DNA of 64,000 nt from Pacificibacter marinus. GTDB lineage: Bacteria; Pseudomonadota; Alphaproteobacteria; Rhodobacterales; Rhodobacteraceae. The notes under the pieces are model-generated. The model did not search any database. It was not told where the DNA came from and worked only from the letters and a program-made list of their open reading frames with translations. Numbering within the stretch: the first letter of the stretch is position 1; each line of letters starts with the position of its first letter. The position numbers and the translations under genes were made by a program. The stretch is taken from contig NZ_JAHKPU010000030.1 of the NCBI RefSeq assembly GCF_018860505.1, positions 124,001-188,000 of the forward strand. The letters are read 5' to 3'. Shown one piece after another: positions 27,508 to 36,555 of the stretch.

Positions 27508-29728
27508 ACTTATCACGCAGTGTATCGAAGCGCAGGTCTTTGAGAACGTCACCCTTTTGGACGCAATCGCGGCCCCCAATGGCAAGGCTGAACTGTTCTT
27601 TGATCACACAAGCCTTTTGCCCAAACCTGTCGCAACAGATATCTTTGACGACGGCGAATTTCGTTCTGTCGGCAATGCGCCATGGATCGTCGGCACGCCA
27701 AAATCAGAAATCATCACGGCGATTTTGGCTGGAACCCCGCGCAAAATCACGCCGGTTCAATCCCAATCTGAACTGATGGCAGGGCGCGATGTGGCTTTGG
27801 CGACACGCAATGGCGAGACGGCAGAGACTGTGCTGGAGTGGCTGGCTTTTCACGTCAAGCACCAAGGCTTGACTGGGGCGGTGATTTTAAACAGGGCTGC
27901 TCCGAACACTGATTCCGATTTTTACGGCGGACTAGAGGTCGGTCTGGCTGCAATGCAAGCAGATTTGCGTGTGCTTGTTGTGGAATGCACTGTCCCCTTG
28001 GGCAATCGCAAGTCCCCCTCCGAGAACCACCCCTTCGCCACCCCAGGCGCGCCCGGCAAAGACCGTATGGCCATCCCGAATCCAGAACCATGGTCGTCGC
28101 CTTTGGCCGATGTCTTAATCTACGAAATACTGCGGCGCAGATATTTGGAAACAGCGCGCGCTATTGCCAACATCGAAGTTTACGATCTGATCCCGCGCAA
28201 CGGCGACACGTCGGTGTTCGATCTGGCGCAAACGGCTGAAAACGGCGTGGTGCAACTTGTTGGCAGTCAGTGCTATCCTTGGCGGACTCGCGACCATAAG
28301 GCAGCGCGGTTTGCCGATCACATTTGCGTTCAATTCGACGAGAAAAAGAAACGTGGGCGCTGGTGTGCGGCCCCTGCCAAATTACCTGATAACGCCGTGT
28401 TTCGCCTCATCCGCATCGGTGGTGCTGATGCAAATGTGGGTTATCCGTTTTTCCGTTATATGGGCCTGCGTCATGTGGCCAAAACAGTGTCTAAAATTGT
28501 TCCCAAAGCCTCTTTGATTGAAAACCCTCAGTTGATCGAGATGGCCGACAAAGAATGGGGCTACAAGCCCGTATCAATGCCAAAAGAAGGCGTTGCCAAG
28601 CCGCCCAAGGGCGACAATTCAGTGGCCATCGTGACCTGCATGAAAAACGAAGGACCGTTCATCTTGGAATGGATCGCCTATCACCGTGCCATCGGGGTGA
28701 CAGGATTTCTAGTCTACACCAATGATTGCACAGACGGCACGGATACCCTGTTGGAATTGTTACAGGAAAAGGGATTTTTGCAACACCGCGACAACGCGTT
28801 TCATGGTACAGGCCTCAAGCCACAACACCACGCGCTGCAACAAGCAGAAAAAGAAGACGTCTATAAAAAATCCGACTGGGCGATCTCTATGGATGTGGAT
28901 GAATTTATCGACATCAAAATCGGCGACGGCACTCTGCCCGCCCTTTTCGAAGCCTTGCCCGATGCGAACTTGATTTCATGCACATGGCGCCTGTTTGGCA
29001 ACAACGACGTGCATGAATATGAAGATGCCTTTTTGCTAGATCAATTCACCAATTGCGCGCCTGAATTTGCCAACAAGCCACACCAAGCATGGGGTTTCAA
29101 AACCCTGTTCAAAAATGTCGGATTGTTCAAAAAACTCGGCGTGCATCGCCCCAAAGGGTTGAAGCCTCAGATTTGGGACAAAATCCGCTGGTATAATGGC
29201 TCAGGTAAGCCGATGCCACGCGAAGAATATCGCAATGCGTGGCGCTCAAACGCGGACACTTACGGCTATGATATGGTCCAACTCAATCACTACGCCGTGC
29301 GCTCAGCTGAGAGCTTTCTGGTCAAACGCGATCGGGGCCGCGTGAACCACGTCGATCGGGACCAAGGTCTCGCCTATTGGTTCCGCATGAACAACAACTA
29401 CGTCGAAGAACGGTCGATCCAGCGCATGATCCCCAAGCTGCAAGTCGAATACGACAAAATGCTGGCCGATCCTGACATTCGCGCCCAACATGAGGCATGC
29501 GTCACGGCGCACCGTGAAAAGATTGACGCCTTGCGTGCGACCGAAAACTATTCGAAATTCTACGAAGAGTTGACGGGCGACCGCATGGAAAAACTGGCCC
29601 GCATGCATCATCATTTCGGCGCGAACATCTTTTTAATGGGACCAGAAAGTGTGCCTGATGATGTCGTTCAGGCAGATCATGACGAAAAATTCTTCTTCAC
29701 GGTTGAGCGTGGTGAAACAGCGCATTAA
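27500..29728 (+). CDS. Two-domain glycosyltransferase with degenerate N-terminal copy
   Basis: A 742-residue protein. The C-terminal domain from about residue 370 is an intact GT2/GT92-like glycosyltransferase: VAIVTCMKNEGPFILEWIAY, TNDCTDGTDTLLELLQEKG, and the metal-binding DVD at 465-467 in ISMDVDEFIDIKIGDG. The N-terminal half is a diverged copy: ATRNGETAETVLEWLAFHVK near residue 100 lines up with the same opening, but the CTDGTD run reads APNTDSD and no DxD motif follows. I infer that it is non-catalytic and may bind glycan or a partner. The frame extends to 27482, but ATG 27500 with GAGGA upstream is preferred. It overlaps the upstream glycosyltransferase gene by eight bases. Confidence 0.82.
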   Translation: MAELITQCIEAQVFENVTLLDAIAAPNGKAELFFDHTSLLPKPVATDIFDDGEFRSVGNAPWIVGTPKSEIITAILAGTPRKITPVQSQSELMAGRDVALATRNGETAETVLEWLAFHVKHQGLTGAVILNRAAPNTDSDFYGGLEVGLAAMQADLRVLVVECTVPLGNRKSPSENHPFATPGAPGKDRMAIPNPEPWSSPLADVLIYEILRRRYLETARAIANIEVYDLIPRNGDTSVFDLAQTAENGVVQLVGSQCYPWRTRDHKAARFADHICVQFDEKKKRGRWCAAPAKLPDNAVFRLIRIGGADANVGYPFFRYMGLRHVAKTVSKIVPKASLIENPQLIEMADKEWGYKPVSMPKEGVAKPPKGDNSVAIVTCMKNEGPFILEWIAYHRAIGVTGFLVYTNDCTDGTDTLLELLQEKGFLQHRDNAFHGTGLKPQHHALQQAEKEDVYKKSDWAISMDVDEFIDIKIGDGTLPALFEALPDANLISCTWRLFGNNDVHEYEDAFLLDQFTNCAPEFANKPHQAWGFKTLFKNVGLFKKLGVHRPKGLKPQIWDKIRWYNGSGKPMPREEYRNAWRSNADTYGYDMVQLNHYAVRSAESFLVKRDRGRVNHVDRDQGLAYWFRMNNNYVEERSIQRMIPKLQVEYDKMLADPDIRAQHEACVTAHREKIDALRATENYSKFYEELTGDRMEKLARMHHHFGANIFLMGPESVPDDVVQADHDEKFFFTVERGETAH

Positions 29729-29779
29729 AAAAGATGCGCAAAAACGCTTACAATCGCGGCTCGTAACATAAGGATTACA

Positions 29780-30697
29780 ATGCGTATCACGCTACATATT
29801 GGCGCTCATCATACACGCACACCGCGTCTCGTTGCTGCAATAAAAGCTGGTGAGAGAGCATTCGGACGTTTGAATATCGCAGCCCCTAGCCCAACCCATT
29901 ATCGACCTATTGTTGCTGCGGAATTGACGCGACTTGATGGCTTGCCACCAATCTTATCCGAGGAAGATGCCGTTTTGGCTCAAATCTTGGATGACAAATC
30001 TGACGCCCAAAGTTTGATTATGATCAACGAAGACTGGGCCGGCGACCGCAATATGATGTTCAAAGGCGGGCAGCTATATACTGGCATCGGTGCATCTGTC
30101 ACACGGGTTGCAGAGCTGTTTTCCCAACACGAAGTGCACATCACGATGGCCATTCGGAATCCGGCCTTTTTGGTCAACGCAGCGCTGACAGCCCCCGCCA
30201 CGCCTGCGTCATTGAATTGGTTTTTGAAATCCAACGACCCTATGAATTTGTCTTGGCTGGCCCCAGTTGAACAACTGCAACAAGCACTGCCCAAGGCGCA
30301 CATCACCCTGTGGTGCGAGGAAGATACGCCGTTGATTTGGCCTCGAGTTATCCGTCAAGTCGCCAACGTCTCGGACGACACCCCCATATTCGGCGGATTT
30401 GCCGCCATCTCAGAGTCCTTGCAACCCGAAGGCACTAAAAGATTTCGCTCGTTCATGCGCAATCATACCATGACATCCCCTGCTCAATATGAACGCGCTG
30501 TTCTGGCGTTTTTAGATAAATATGCGGATGAAAGCCTCATGAATGCCTCATGCAATGTGCCCGGATGGACAGCCGAAACAGTGTATGACTTGTCCTTAAA
30601 CTACGAAGACGACATCGCCGCTTTGGCTGCGAAAGACAATGTGACCTTTATCTTACCGACGACCCAAGAAGAATTGACACCCGCCACTGACGGATAA
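29780..30697 (+). CDS. Sulfotransferase-like protein with degenerate P-loop, function unknown
   Basis: A 305-residue protein. Its first strand and loop (ITLHIGAHHTRTPRLVAAIK) have the form of the sulfotransferase 5'-phosphosulfate loop found in bacterial relatives (HIG-x-x-K-T-G-T), but the usual lysine is replaced by histidine. A segment like the 3'-phosphate site is present (TMAIRNPAFLVNAAL). It is therefore likely a fold relative that has lost or altered PAPS chemistry. It follows the two-domain glycosyltransferase gene by about 50 bases on the same strand and completes the plus-strand half of the glycan cluster. An alternative is an unrelated P-loop-like hypothetical protein. Confidence 0.6.
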   Translation: MRITLHIGAHHTRTPRLVAAIKAGERAFGRLNIAAPSPTHYRPIVAAELTRLDGLPPILSEEDAVLAQILDDKSDAQSLIMINEDWAGDRNMMFKGGQLYTGIGASVTRVAELFSQHEVHITMAIRNPAFLVNAALTAPATPASLNWFLKSNDPMNLSWLAPVEQLQQALPKAHITLWCEEDTPLIWPRVIRQVANVSDDTPIFGGFAAISESLQPEGTKRFRSFMRNHTMTSPAQYERAVLAFLDKYADESLMNASCNVPGWTAETVYDLSLNYEDDIAALAAKDNVTFILPTTQEELTPATDG

Positions 30698-30753
30698 TTC
30701 AATCGGACTGCGCAACCGCGTCACAAGATAAAACTCACCGGCGAAACGTTTTC

Positions 30754-31455
30754 TTATGCTGCCTGTTCGGCCGCTTTGCGGATAGCGGCGATATTGGCCC
30801 CATATGGTGTCGGGCTCTCGACAGATCCGCCTTTGAAGGCCGCAGACCCTGCGACCAAGACATCTGCACCAGCAGCCGCCACAAGAGGGGCAGTTGCCGG
30901 ATCAACGCCACCATCGATTTCGATATGAATGGGGCGATCTCCGATCATGGCACGCAGAGTACGGACTTTTTCAACTTGCGAATGGATGAACTTTTGTCCG
31001 CCAAAACCGGGGTTCACTGTCATAATGCAAACCAAATCAACCATATCCAAAAGATAGCCAATATCCTCAACAGGTGTACCGGGATTAAGGGCCAGACCCG
31101 CTTTTGCCCCTGCCCCGCGAATGGCTTGCAACGTGCGATGGATATGCGGGCCTGCTTCTAAATGCGCGGTGATATAATCTGCGCCAGCATCAGCAAAGGC
31201 ATCGATAAACGGGTCAACAGGCGCGATCATCAAATGCACATCCATCACGGTTTTTATGTGCGGACGGATCGCTTTGCACATGGCAGGCCCAAATGTGATA
31301 TTGGGCACGAAATGCCCGTCCATCACATCGACATGGATCCAATCCGCGCCTTGGGCCTCAACGGCTTCGATTTCTTGGCCAAAGTTTGCGAAATCGGCGG
31401 CCAAGATTGAGGGTGCAATCTTGATGGACCGATCGAAGGACGTTGGATTAGACAT
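30754..31455 (-). CDS. rpe: Ribulose-phosphate 3-epimerase
   Basis: A 233-residue TIM-barrel epimerase interconverting ribulose 5-phosphate and xylulose 5-phosphate in the pentose phosphate and Calvin pathways. It has IAPSILAADFANFGQEIEAV, WIHVDVMDGHFVPNITFGP with the catalytic aspartate and metal histidine, VMDVHLMIAPVDPFIDAFAD, MTVNPGFGGQKFI, and IDGGVDPATAPLVAAAGADV. The length is normal. It is transcribed divergently from deoC, with about 210 bases between the starts. Confidence 0.97.
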   Translation of the reverse strand: MSNPTSFDRSIKIAPSILAADFANFGQEIEAVEAQGADWIHVDVMDGHFVPNITFGPAMCKAIRPHIKTVMDVHLMIAPVDPFIDAFADAGADYITAHLEAGPHIHRTLQAIRGAGAKAGLALNPGTPVEDIGYLLDMVDLVCIMTVNPGFGGQKFIHSQVEKVRTLRAMIGDRPIHIEIDGGVDPATAPLVAAAGADVLVAGSAAFKGGSVESPTPYGANIAAIRKAAEQAA

Positions 31456-31667
31456 AAGTCACCTGTGATTTTTAGCTCTCTGATCCGAGGCTTTACTTTG
31501 TTTGGGGCGTCCTGTCACCTAAACTTGCCTAAAATGCACGTCTTGCTGTGACGTTGCGATCATTTTCGCCCAAAGCATTTGACCAACGGGTCAAACATTG
31601 CCAAAGCTCTCGCATCATGCCAGCGTAGGCGCGCAGACAGATAGACAGACGAACGGGGCCCGCACCG

Positions 31668-32666
31668 ATGACATCAACTGAAGTGACCAAAACGCAACTG
31701 AACGCGCATCTGCCGCAAGTGCATGAGCCGCGCAACGCGGGCGTGCCACTCGATTTGGATTGGGCGCTTGGCACGCAAGCGAATACATCCGCTATTGAGC
31801 GCCGCTGCGCCACCTTGCCCGCACGACGCTCGGTCAAGAAAGATCACCAAGCGGCTTGGTTGCTCAAGGCGATTACCATGATTGATCTGACAACTTTGGC
31901 GGGCGACGACACAGCAGGACGCGTCAAACGCCTGTGCGCGAAAGCCGCCAATCCTGTGCGCCGTGATATCTTGGACGCGCTGGGAATGGACCGCATCACC
32001 ACGGGCGCGGTCTGCGTATATCACGATATGGTTGAAACCGCTGTCGAGGCTTTAGACGGCACGGGCATTCCTGTGGCCGCTGTGTCCACCGGCTTTCCCG
32101 CTGGCCTATCGCCGTTTCACTTGCGTGTGCAAGAGATCGAAGAAAGCGTCAAGGCAGGTGCGCGCGAGATCGATATCGTGATTTCCCGTCGTCATGTTTT
32201 GACTGGCAACTGGCAAGCCCTTTACGACGAAATTCGCGCCTTTCGTGCAGCTTGCGGCGAGGCCCATATCAAAGCGATCTTGGCCACAGGCGAACTGGGA
32301 TCGCTGCGCAATGTCGCACGTGCGTCTTATGTGTGCATGATGGCGGGCGCGGATTTCATCAAAACATCAACGGGCAAAGAAAGCGTCAACGCGACCTTGC
32401 CCGTGTCTTTGACAATGATCCGCACGATCCGCGATTACCATGCGCGTACAGGGTTCCGCGTCGGCTACAAACCTGCGGGCGGCATTTCCAAGGCCAAGGA
32501 TTCATTGGTTTACCTAAGCCTGATCAAAGAAGAGCTTGGGGATCACTGGCTACAGCCCCATATGTTCCGCTTTGGTGCCTCAAGCCTTTTGGGCGATATT
32601 GAACGGCAGTTAGAGCACCATGTGACAGGCCGCTATTCTGCTGCGCATCGACATCCCATCGGTTAA
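31668..32666 (+). CDS. deoC: Deoxyribose-phosphate aldolase
   Basis: A 332-residue DeoC of the long type. It splits 2-deoxyribose 5-phosphate into glyceraldehyde 3-phosphate and acetaldehyde. The Schiff-base lysine lies in GADFIKTSTGKESVNATLP, with further marks IDLTTLAGDDTAGRVKRLCA, GIPVAAVSTGFPAGLSPF and VGYKPAGGISKAKDSLVY. The N-terminal extension of about 60 residues before the barrel is seen in this group. The ALDH16-type dehydrogenase gene follows after 70 bases on the same strand and would oxidise the acetaldehyde. The ribosome-binding site at the chosen ATG is weak, so a start nearer the barrel is not excluded. Confidence 0.93.
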   Translation: MTSTEVTKTQLNAHLPQVHEPRNAGVPLDLDWALGTQANTSAIERRCATLPARRSVKKDHQAAWLLKAITMIDLTTLAGDDTAGRVKRLCAKAANPVRRDILDALGMDRITTGAVCVYHDMVETAVEALDGTGIPVAAVSTGFPAGLSPFHLRVQEIEESVKAGAREIDIVISRRHVLTGNWQALYDEIRAFRAACGEAHIKAILATGELGSLRNVARASYVCMMAGADFIKTSTGKESVNATLPVSLTMIRTIRDYHARTGFRVGYKPAGGISKAKDSLVYLSLIKEELGDHWLQPHMFRFGASSLLGDIERQLEHHVTGRYSAAHRHPIG

Positions 32667-32736
32667 GCCGTCAGCGAAGACACTCACTCAGCCATTCAAG
32701 AATAAAGATAAACACGACAGCCATTGAGGCCCCCAG

Positions 32737-35070
32737 ATGACAGTAAAAGACATATTTGAGACCATGGATTACGGCACAGCCCCTGAAAGTGCAGCCGAGG
32801 CCCTGCGCTGGTTGGTTGATAATGGCGATCGTTTTGGTCACTTCATTGATGGCAAAATGACAGACCCTGCTGCGACTTTTGACAGCAACAACCCAGCCAC
32901 CGGCGAGGTGCTGGCGCAGGTCAGCCAAGCCACGCAAAGCGATGTCGATATGGCTGTGGCGGCGGCGCGCAAGGCCCAAGGCAAATGGGCCAAAATCGGC
33001 GGTAAAGCGCGCGCTAAGTACTTGTATGCCTTGGCCCGCTTGGTGCAAAAACATGCACGGCTATTTTCGGTACTTGAGACCTTGGACAACGGCAAACCCA
33101 TTCGCGAAGCCCGCGATGTGGATATCCCGCTGGTCGCGCGGCATTTCTATTACCACGCAGGCATGGCACAACTCATGGACGAAGAGTTGCCCAATCGCGA
33201 AGCCCTAGGCGTATGCGGGCAGATCATTCCGTGGAATTTCCCACTGTTGATGCTGGCTTGGAAAATCGCACCTGCGATTGCCATGGGCAACACAGTTGTG
33301 TTGAAACCTGCTGAATACACGCCCCTAACAGCGCTGCTGTTTGCGCAGATTTGCAATGAAGCGGGCCTACCCAAAGGCGTTGTGAACATTGTCACTGGTG
33401 ATGGCGCTGTGGGTGAAATGATTGTTACCCATGACGGGATCGACAAAATTGCCTTCACAGGGTCGACGGGTGTAGGCCGCCGCATTCGCGAAGCCACAGC
33501 CGGATCGGGCAAGGCGCTGACCTTGGAATTGGGCGGCAAAAGCCCCTATGTGGTGTTTGAAGACGCCGATATGGACAGCGCCGTTGAGGGGCTGGTGGAT
33601 GCTATCTTTTTCAACCAAGGCCAAGTCTGCTGCGCGGGCTCGCGTCTTTTGGTGCAAGAAAGCATCGCTGATGATTTTCACACACGTTTGGTTGCACGGA
33701 TGGCGAAATTGCGCATCGGCGATCCTTTGGACAAAAGCATAGATGTCGGCGCTATCGTCGATCCTGTGCAATTGACACGAATCACAGCGCTGGTGGCACA
33801 GGGCGGGCATGAGGGCATGGTGCATCAGCCTGTGCCGGCCCCCGATGGCTGTTTTTACCCACCAACTTTGATCACAGGGATGCACAGTTCCGCGCAATTG
33901 ATGCAAGACGAAATCTTTGGCCCTGTGCTTGTGTCGACCACTTTCCGCACGCAAGCCGAGGCTGTGCAGATCGCCAACAACACCCGCTTTGGATTGGCCG
34001 CCAGTGTGTGGACTGAAAACATCAATCTTGCCTTGGACATCGCGCCCAAATTGACCGCTGGCGTGGTCTGGGTGAATGGTGCGAACATGCTGGACGCAGC
34101 CGCTGGTTTTGGCGGCCTACGCGAAAGCGGATTTGGACGCGAAGGTGGCTGGGAAGGCTTGCAAGCCTACACTAAAGCCACTGGCAAACCCACGGCCATC
34201 AAGCCCGCAAAAACCTATGGCAAACCCGAAGACATCGACGTCGAGGGGTTAGACCGCACCGCGAAAATGTACATCGGCGGCAAACAAGCCCGCCCAGATA
34301 GCGGGTATTCCAAGGCGATCTATTCCCCCAAGGGCAAGCTGTTGGGCCATGCCGCCGTTGGATCACGCAAAGACATCCGTAACGCAGTCGAGGCCGCCCG
34401 CGGCGCTGTGGGCTGGACGAAAGCGACAGCGCATTTGCGAGCGCAAATCTTGTATTACATCGGCGAAAATCTGTCTGCGCGCTCTGATGAATTGGCGACG
34501 CGTATTCAGGCCTTGACCGGAACGACAGCCAACAAAGCGCAAACAGAAGTGTCTGAGGCCATAGACACATTGTTCACCTTTGCCGCGTGGTGTGACAAGC
34601 TGGATGGCGCTGCTAAACCTGTGCCGATGCGTGGCGTGGCTTTGGCCATGAACGAAGCTGTCGGCGTAATCGGAGCATTTTGTGATGATCGCCCCCTTGG
34701 TGGCTTGATCGATATCATCGCGCCTGCGATTGCTATGGGCAACCGTGTTGTGGCTGTGGCCAGTGATGCTTATCCCCTTGCTGCGACGGATTTCTACCAA
34801 GTTCTGGACACCTCTGATCTGCCAGCAGGCGTGGTGAATATTCTGACAGGGCCGCATGAGGATCTGGCCAAGACCATGGCTGGACATTTGGATATTGATG
34901 CGGTCTGGAGTTTCTCAAGCGCAGATATTTCCAAAACCATCGAGCATGAGAGCGCAGGCAATCTTAAACGCACTTGGGTGAACAACGGCCAAACGCGCAG
35001 CTATGCTGCCCGTGATTGGTTGGCGCAGTCGGTCGAGGTTAAAACGATTTGGGTGCCTTATGGCGAGTGA
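32737..35070 (+). CDS. ALDH16-type double-domain aldehyde dehydrogenase
   Basis: A 777-residue protein made of two aldehyde dehydrogenase domains. The first (residues 1 to about 485) is complete: QIIPWNFPLLMLAWKIAPA, the general-base glutamate E264 in LTLELGGKSPYVVFED, and the nucleophile C298 in FNQGQVCCAGSRLL. The second domain (about 510-777) keeps fold landmarks (MNEAVGVIGAFCDDRPLGGL, ALDH-like) but has no GQxC cysteine. This is the ALDH16 architecture, in which bacterial members keep activity in the N-terminal domain whereas vertebrate ones lost it. Placed behind deoC, it most likely oxidises acetaldehyde from deoxyribose breakdown. It overlaps the next gene by 11 bases. Confidence 0.93.
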   Translation: MTVKDIFETMDYGTAPESAAEALRWLVDNGDRFGHFIDGKMTDPAATFDSNNPATGEVLAQVSQATQSDVDMAVAAARKAQGKWAKIGGKARAKYLYALARLVQKHARLFSVLETLDNGKPIREARDVDIPLVARHFYYHAGMAQLMDEELPNREALGVCGQIIPWNFPLLMLAWKIAPAIAMGNTVVLKPAEYTPLTALLFAQICNEAGLPKGVVNIVTGDGAVGEMIVTHDGIDKIAFTGSTGVGRRIREATAGSGKALTLELGGKSPYVVFEDADMDSAVEGLVDAIFFNQGQVCCAGSRLLVQESIADDFHTRLVARMAKLRIGDPLDKSIDVGAIVDPVQLTRITALVAQGGHEGMVHQPVPAPDGCFYPPTLITGMHSSAQLMQDEIFGPVLVSTTFRTQAEAVQIANNTRFGLAASVWTENINLALDIAPKLTAGVVWVNGANMLDAAAGFGGLRESGFGREGGWEGLQAYTKATGKPTAIKPAKTYGKPEDIDVEGLDRTAKMYIGGKQARPDSGYSKAIYSPKGKLLGHAAVGSRKDIRNAVEAARGAVGWTKATAHLRAQILYYIGENLSARSDELATRIQALTGTTANKAQTEVSEAIDTLFTFAAWCDKLDGAAKPVPMRGVALAMNEAVGVIGAFCDDRPLGGLIDIIAPAIAMGNRVVAVASDAYPLAATDFYQVLDTSDLPAGVVNILTGPHEDLAKTMAGHLDIDAVWSFSSADISKTIEHESAGNLKRTWVNNGQTRSYAARDWLAQSVEVKTIWVPYGE

Positions 35071-35485
35071 GGCGCCACAGCCTCAATCCTATCCCATTGA
35101 AAATCCGGCGGTGGCGCAAGTCTTGGCCAACGTCCCACCAGCTGAACGTGCGGGTCTTTTGGACTTGCGCCAACTCATTTTTGATGTGGCCGCGCGCGAT
35201 CCTGACATAGGCCCCCTTGAGGAAACGCTAAAATGGGGTCAGCCCGCCTATTTCACCGCTGCGACGAAATCAGGCACTACACTGCGGCTTGGCTTGCCCA
35301 AAACTGGCGGCTTTGCGATGTTGTGCCATTGTCAGACGACAGTGATCTCAGATTTTCGTGCGCTGTTCGGCGATGATTTTATTTATGACGGCAATCGCGC
35401 GGTTGTATTTTCAGCAGGTGAGACTTTGCCAACCGACAAAATCGCGCTGCTGATCAGTGCGGCTTTGAGATATCATCTGAAATAG
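35060..35485 (+). CDS. DUF1801 domain protein
   Basis: About 141 residues. The sequence (AERAGLLDLRQLIFDVAARD, then LEETLKWGQPAYFTAATKSG and KIALLISAALRYHLK) matches the DUF1801/YdhG-like fold, small single-domain proteins of unknown function. The frame is open from 35003, but the ATG at 35060 overlaps the ALDH16 stop and gives the family-length protein. The overlap suggests co-translation with the deoC-ALDH16 operon, but no role in that pathway is evident. Confidence 0.84.
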   Translation: MASEAPQPQSYPIENPAVAQVLANVPPAERAGLLDLRQLIFDVAARDPDIGPLEETLKWGQPAYFTAATKSGTTLRLGLPKTGGFAMLCHCQTTVISDFRALFGDDFIYDGNRAVVFSAGETLPTDKIALLISAALRYHLK

Positions 35486-35516
35486 GTATTTAAACCCTTT
35501 AGCGCCAAGGCCGCGC

Positions 35517-36161
35517 TTACTTGCGCAGCCCTGCAAACCAACCTTTGATGCCCCGTGCTTTGTCGCGTGCGCTGTCTTTGAAGGCATCCGCTTTGTCATC
35601 CACAGCATCCCACGCCTCGCCAGCATCTTCGACCAGTGGGTCAATCGTGCGTTCACGAAACTGCACCCACATGCGCCAAATAAGCAAAATCACGATGGTT
35701 AAGAACGTCAAAATAATAATGTTCACCCAAGGCACGATTTTGGCATCAGGCCCAGCGACAGGTTTGATCGCGATGGCATTAGGAAAGATCGACAAAACTT
35801 CGTTGCGCCAGCCATAATGCGTCATCGAATACCATTCTGGGTTGGCTTTATCTGATTCCGCGTCCGAGGCCTCAGTGTACAAGCTTGAGGTGTCGAATTT
35901 GAAATAAGGCGGCCACCCCCAACCCGTATCCTCGTTGCGGTATTCCATGGTTTTGCCGTTGGCTTTGACCGTCTGAATGAATTGCACGTCCCGCGAGGCT
36001 TCGCCAGATGACCAAAACATCGAACGATTGCCTGGAATGATCGTGCGTTCCGTATTGGTGCCGACGACACGCACGATATCATGCTGTGGCAAAGTGTAGT
36101 GCACAAAGCTGCCCACGATAAGCACGATCAAAGCAATCAGGGTCCATTTAACATAGCGCAT
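35517..36161 (-). CDS. DUF1523 family membrane protein
   Basis: A 214-residue protein with an N-terminal transmembrane anchor (WTLIALIVLIVGSFVHYTL), a soluble central part with VRVVGTNTERTI and MEYRNEDTGWGWPPYFKFD, a second transmembrane segment (WVNIIILTFLTIVILLIWRM) and a charged tail rich in Asp, Lys and Ala. This is the DUF1523 family, common in Rhodobacteraceae, of unknown function. It is the third of three small membrane-protein genes on this strand (36954 to 35517), nine bases after the preceding one, so they are probably co-transcribed. Confidence 0.9.
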   Translation of the reverse strand: MRYVKWTLIALIVLIVGSFVHYTLPQHDIVRVVGTNTERTIIPGNRSMFWSSGEASRDVQFIQTVKANGKTMEYRNEDTGWGWPPYFKFDTSSLYTEASDAESDKANPEWYSMTHYGWRNEVLSIFPNAIAIKPVAGPDAKIVPWVNIIILTFLTIVILLIWRMWVQFRERTIDPLVEDAGEAWDAVDDKADAFKDSARDKARGIKGWFAGLRK

Positions 36162-36170
36162 TGGGCGGCC

Positions 36171-36437
36171 TCACATGAAATTTGTCATATAGAAGATCAC
36201 GCAAAAGGTGATCAGCGGAAGGATATAAACTCCAAGCAGTAACTTGGGGCGCAGGGACTGCGCGTAATCGTCCAATCCCTTTTGTACATAGTCATCGCGG
36301 CGCCCAATGGAACCCTCGTCTTCCCAATCTTGTTCAAGACGTTCGCGAACAAGCGAGCGCACATAAATCGACAACAGACCATATAGAACAGTCAGTCCTG
36401 CAAATCCGATGACGAAAAATTTAAAAAAACTGAGCAT
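36171..36437 (-). CDS. Small two-helix membrane protein
   Basis: About 88 residues from the chosen start at 36437 (MLSFFKFFVIGFAGLTVLYG). It has one hydrophobic helix at each end (the start, and LLLGVYILPLITFCVIFYM) and a charged middle (RERLEQDWEDEGSIGRRDDY). The open frame extends further upstream to 36629, with another ATG at 36482, but neither has a clear ribosome-binding site. Homologues in this family begin at the first hydrophobic helix, which supports the shorter form. The function is unknown; it sits nine bases ahead of the DUF1523 gene, so the two are likely linked. Confidence 0.6.
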   Translation of the reverse strand: MLSFFKFFVIGFAGLTVLYGLLSIYVRSLVRERLEQDWEDEGSIGRRDDYVQKGLDDYAQSLRPKLLLGVYILPLITFCVIFYMTNFM

Positions 36438-36555
36438 GACGATCCATTGAGCAACATCTTGGGCGATGCCAAGCTTACGCATAGAGTACCGTTTTGTGAC
36501 ACAAAGCACGAGAGGCTTTGTGTGATTTATTATGGGGGGCAATCTTGATACCTCG

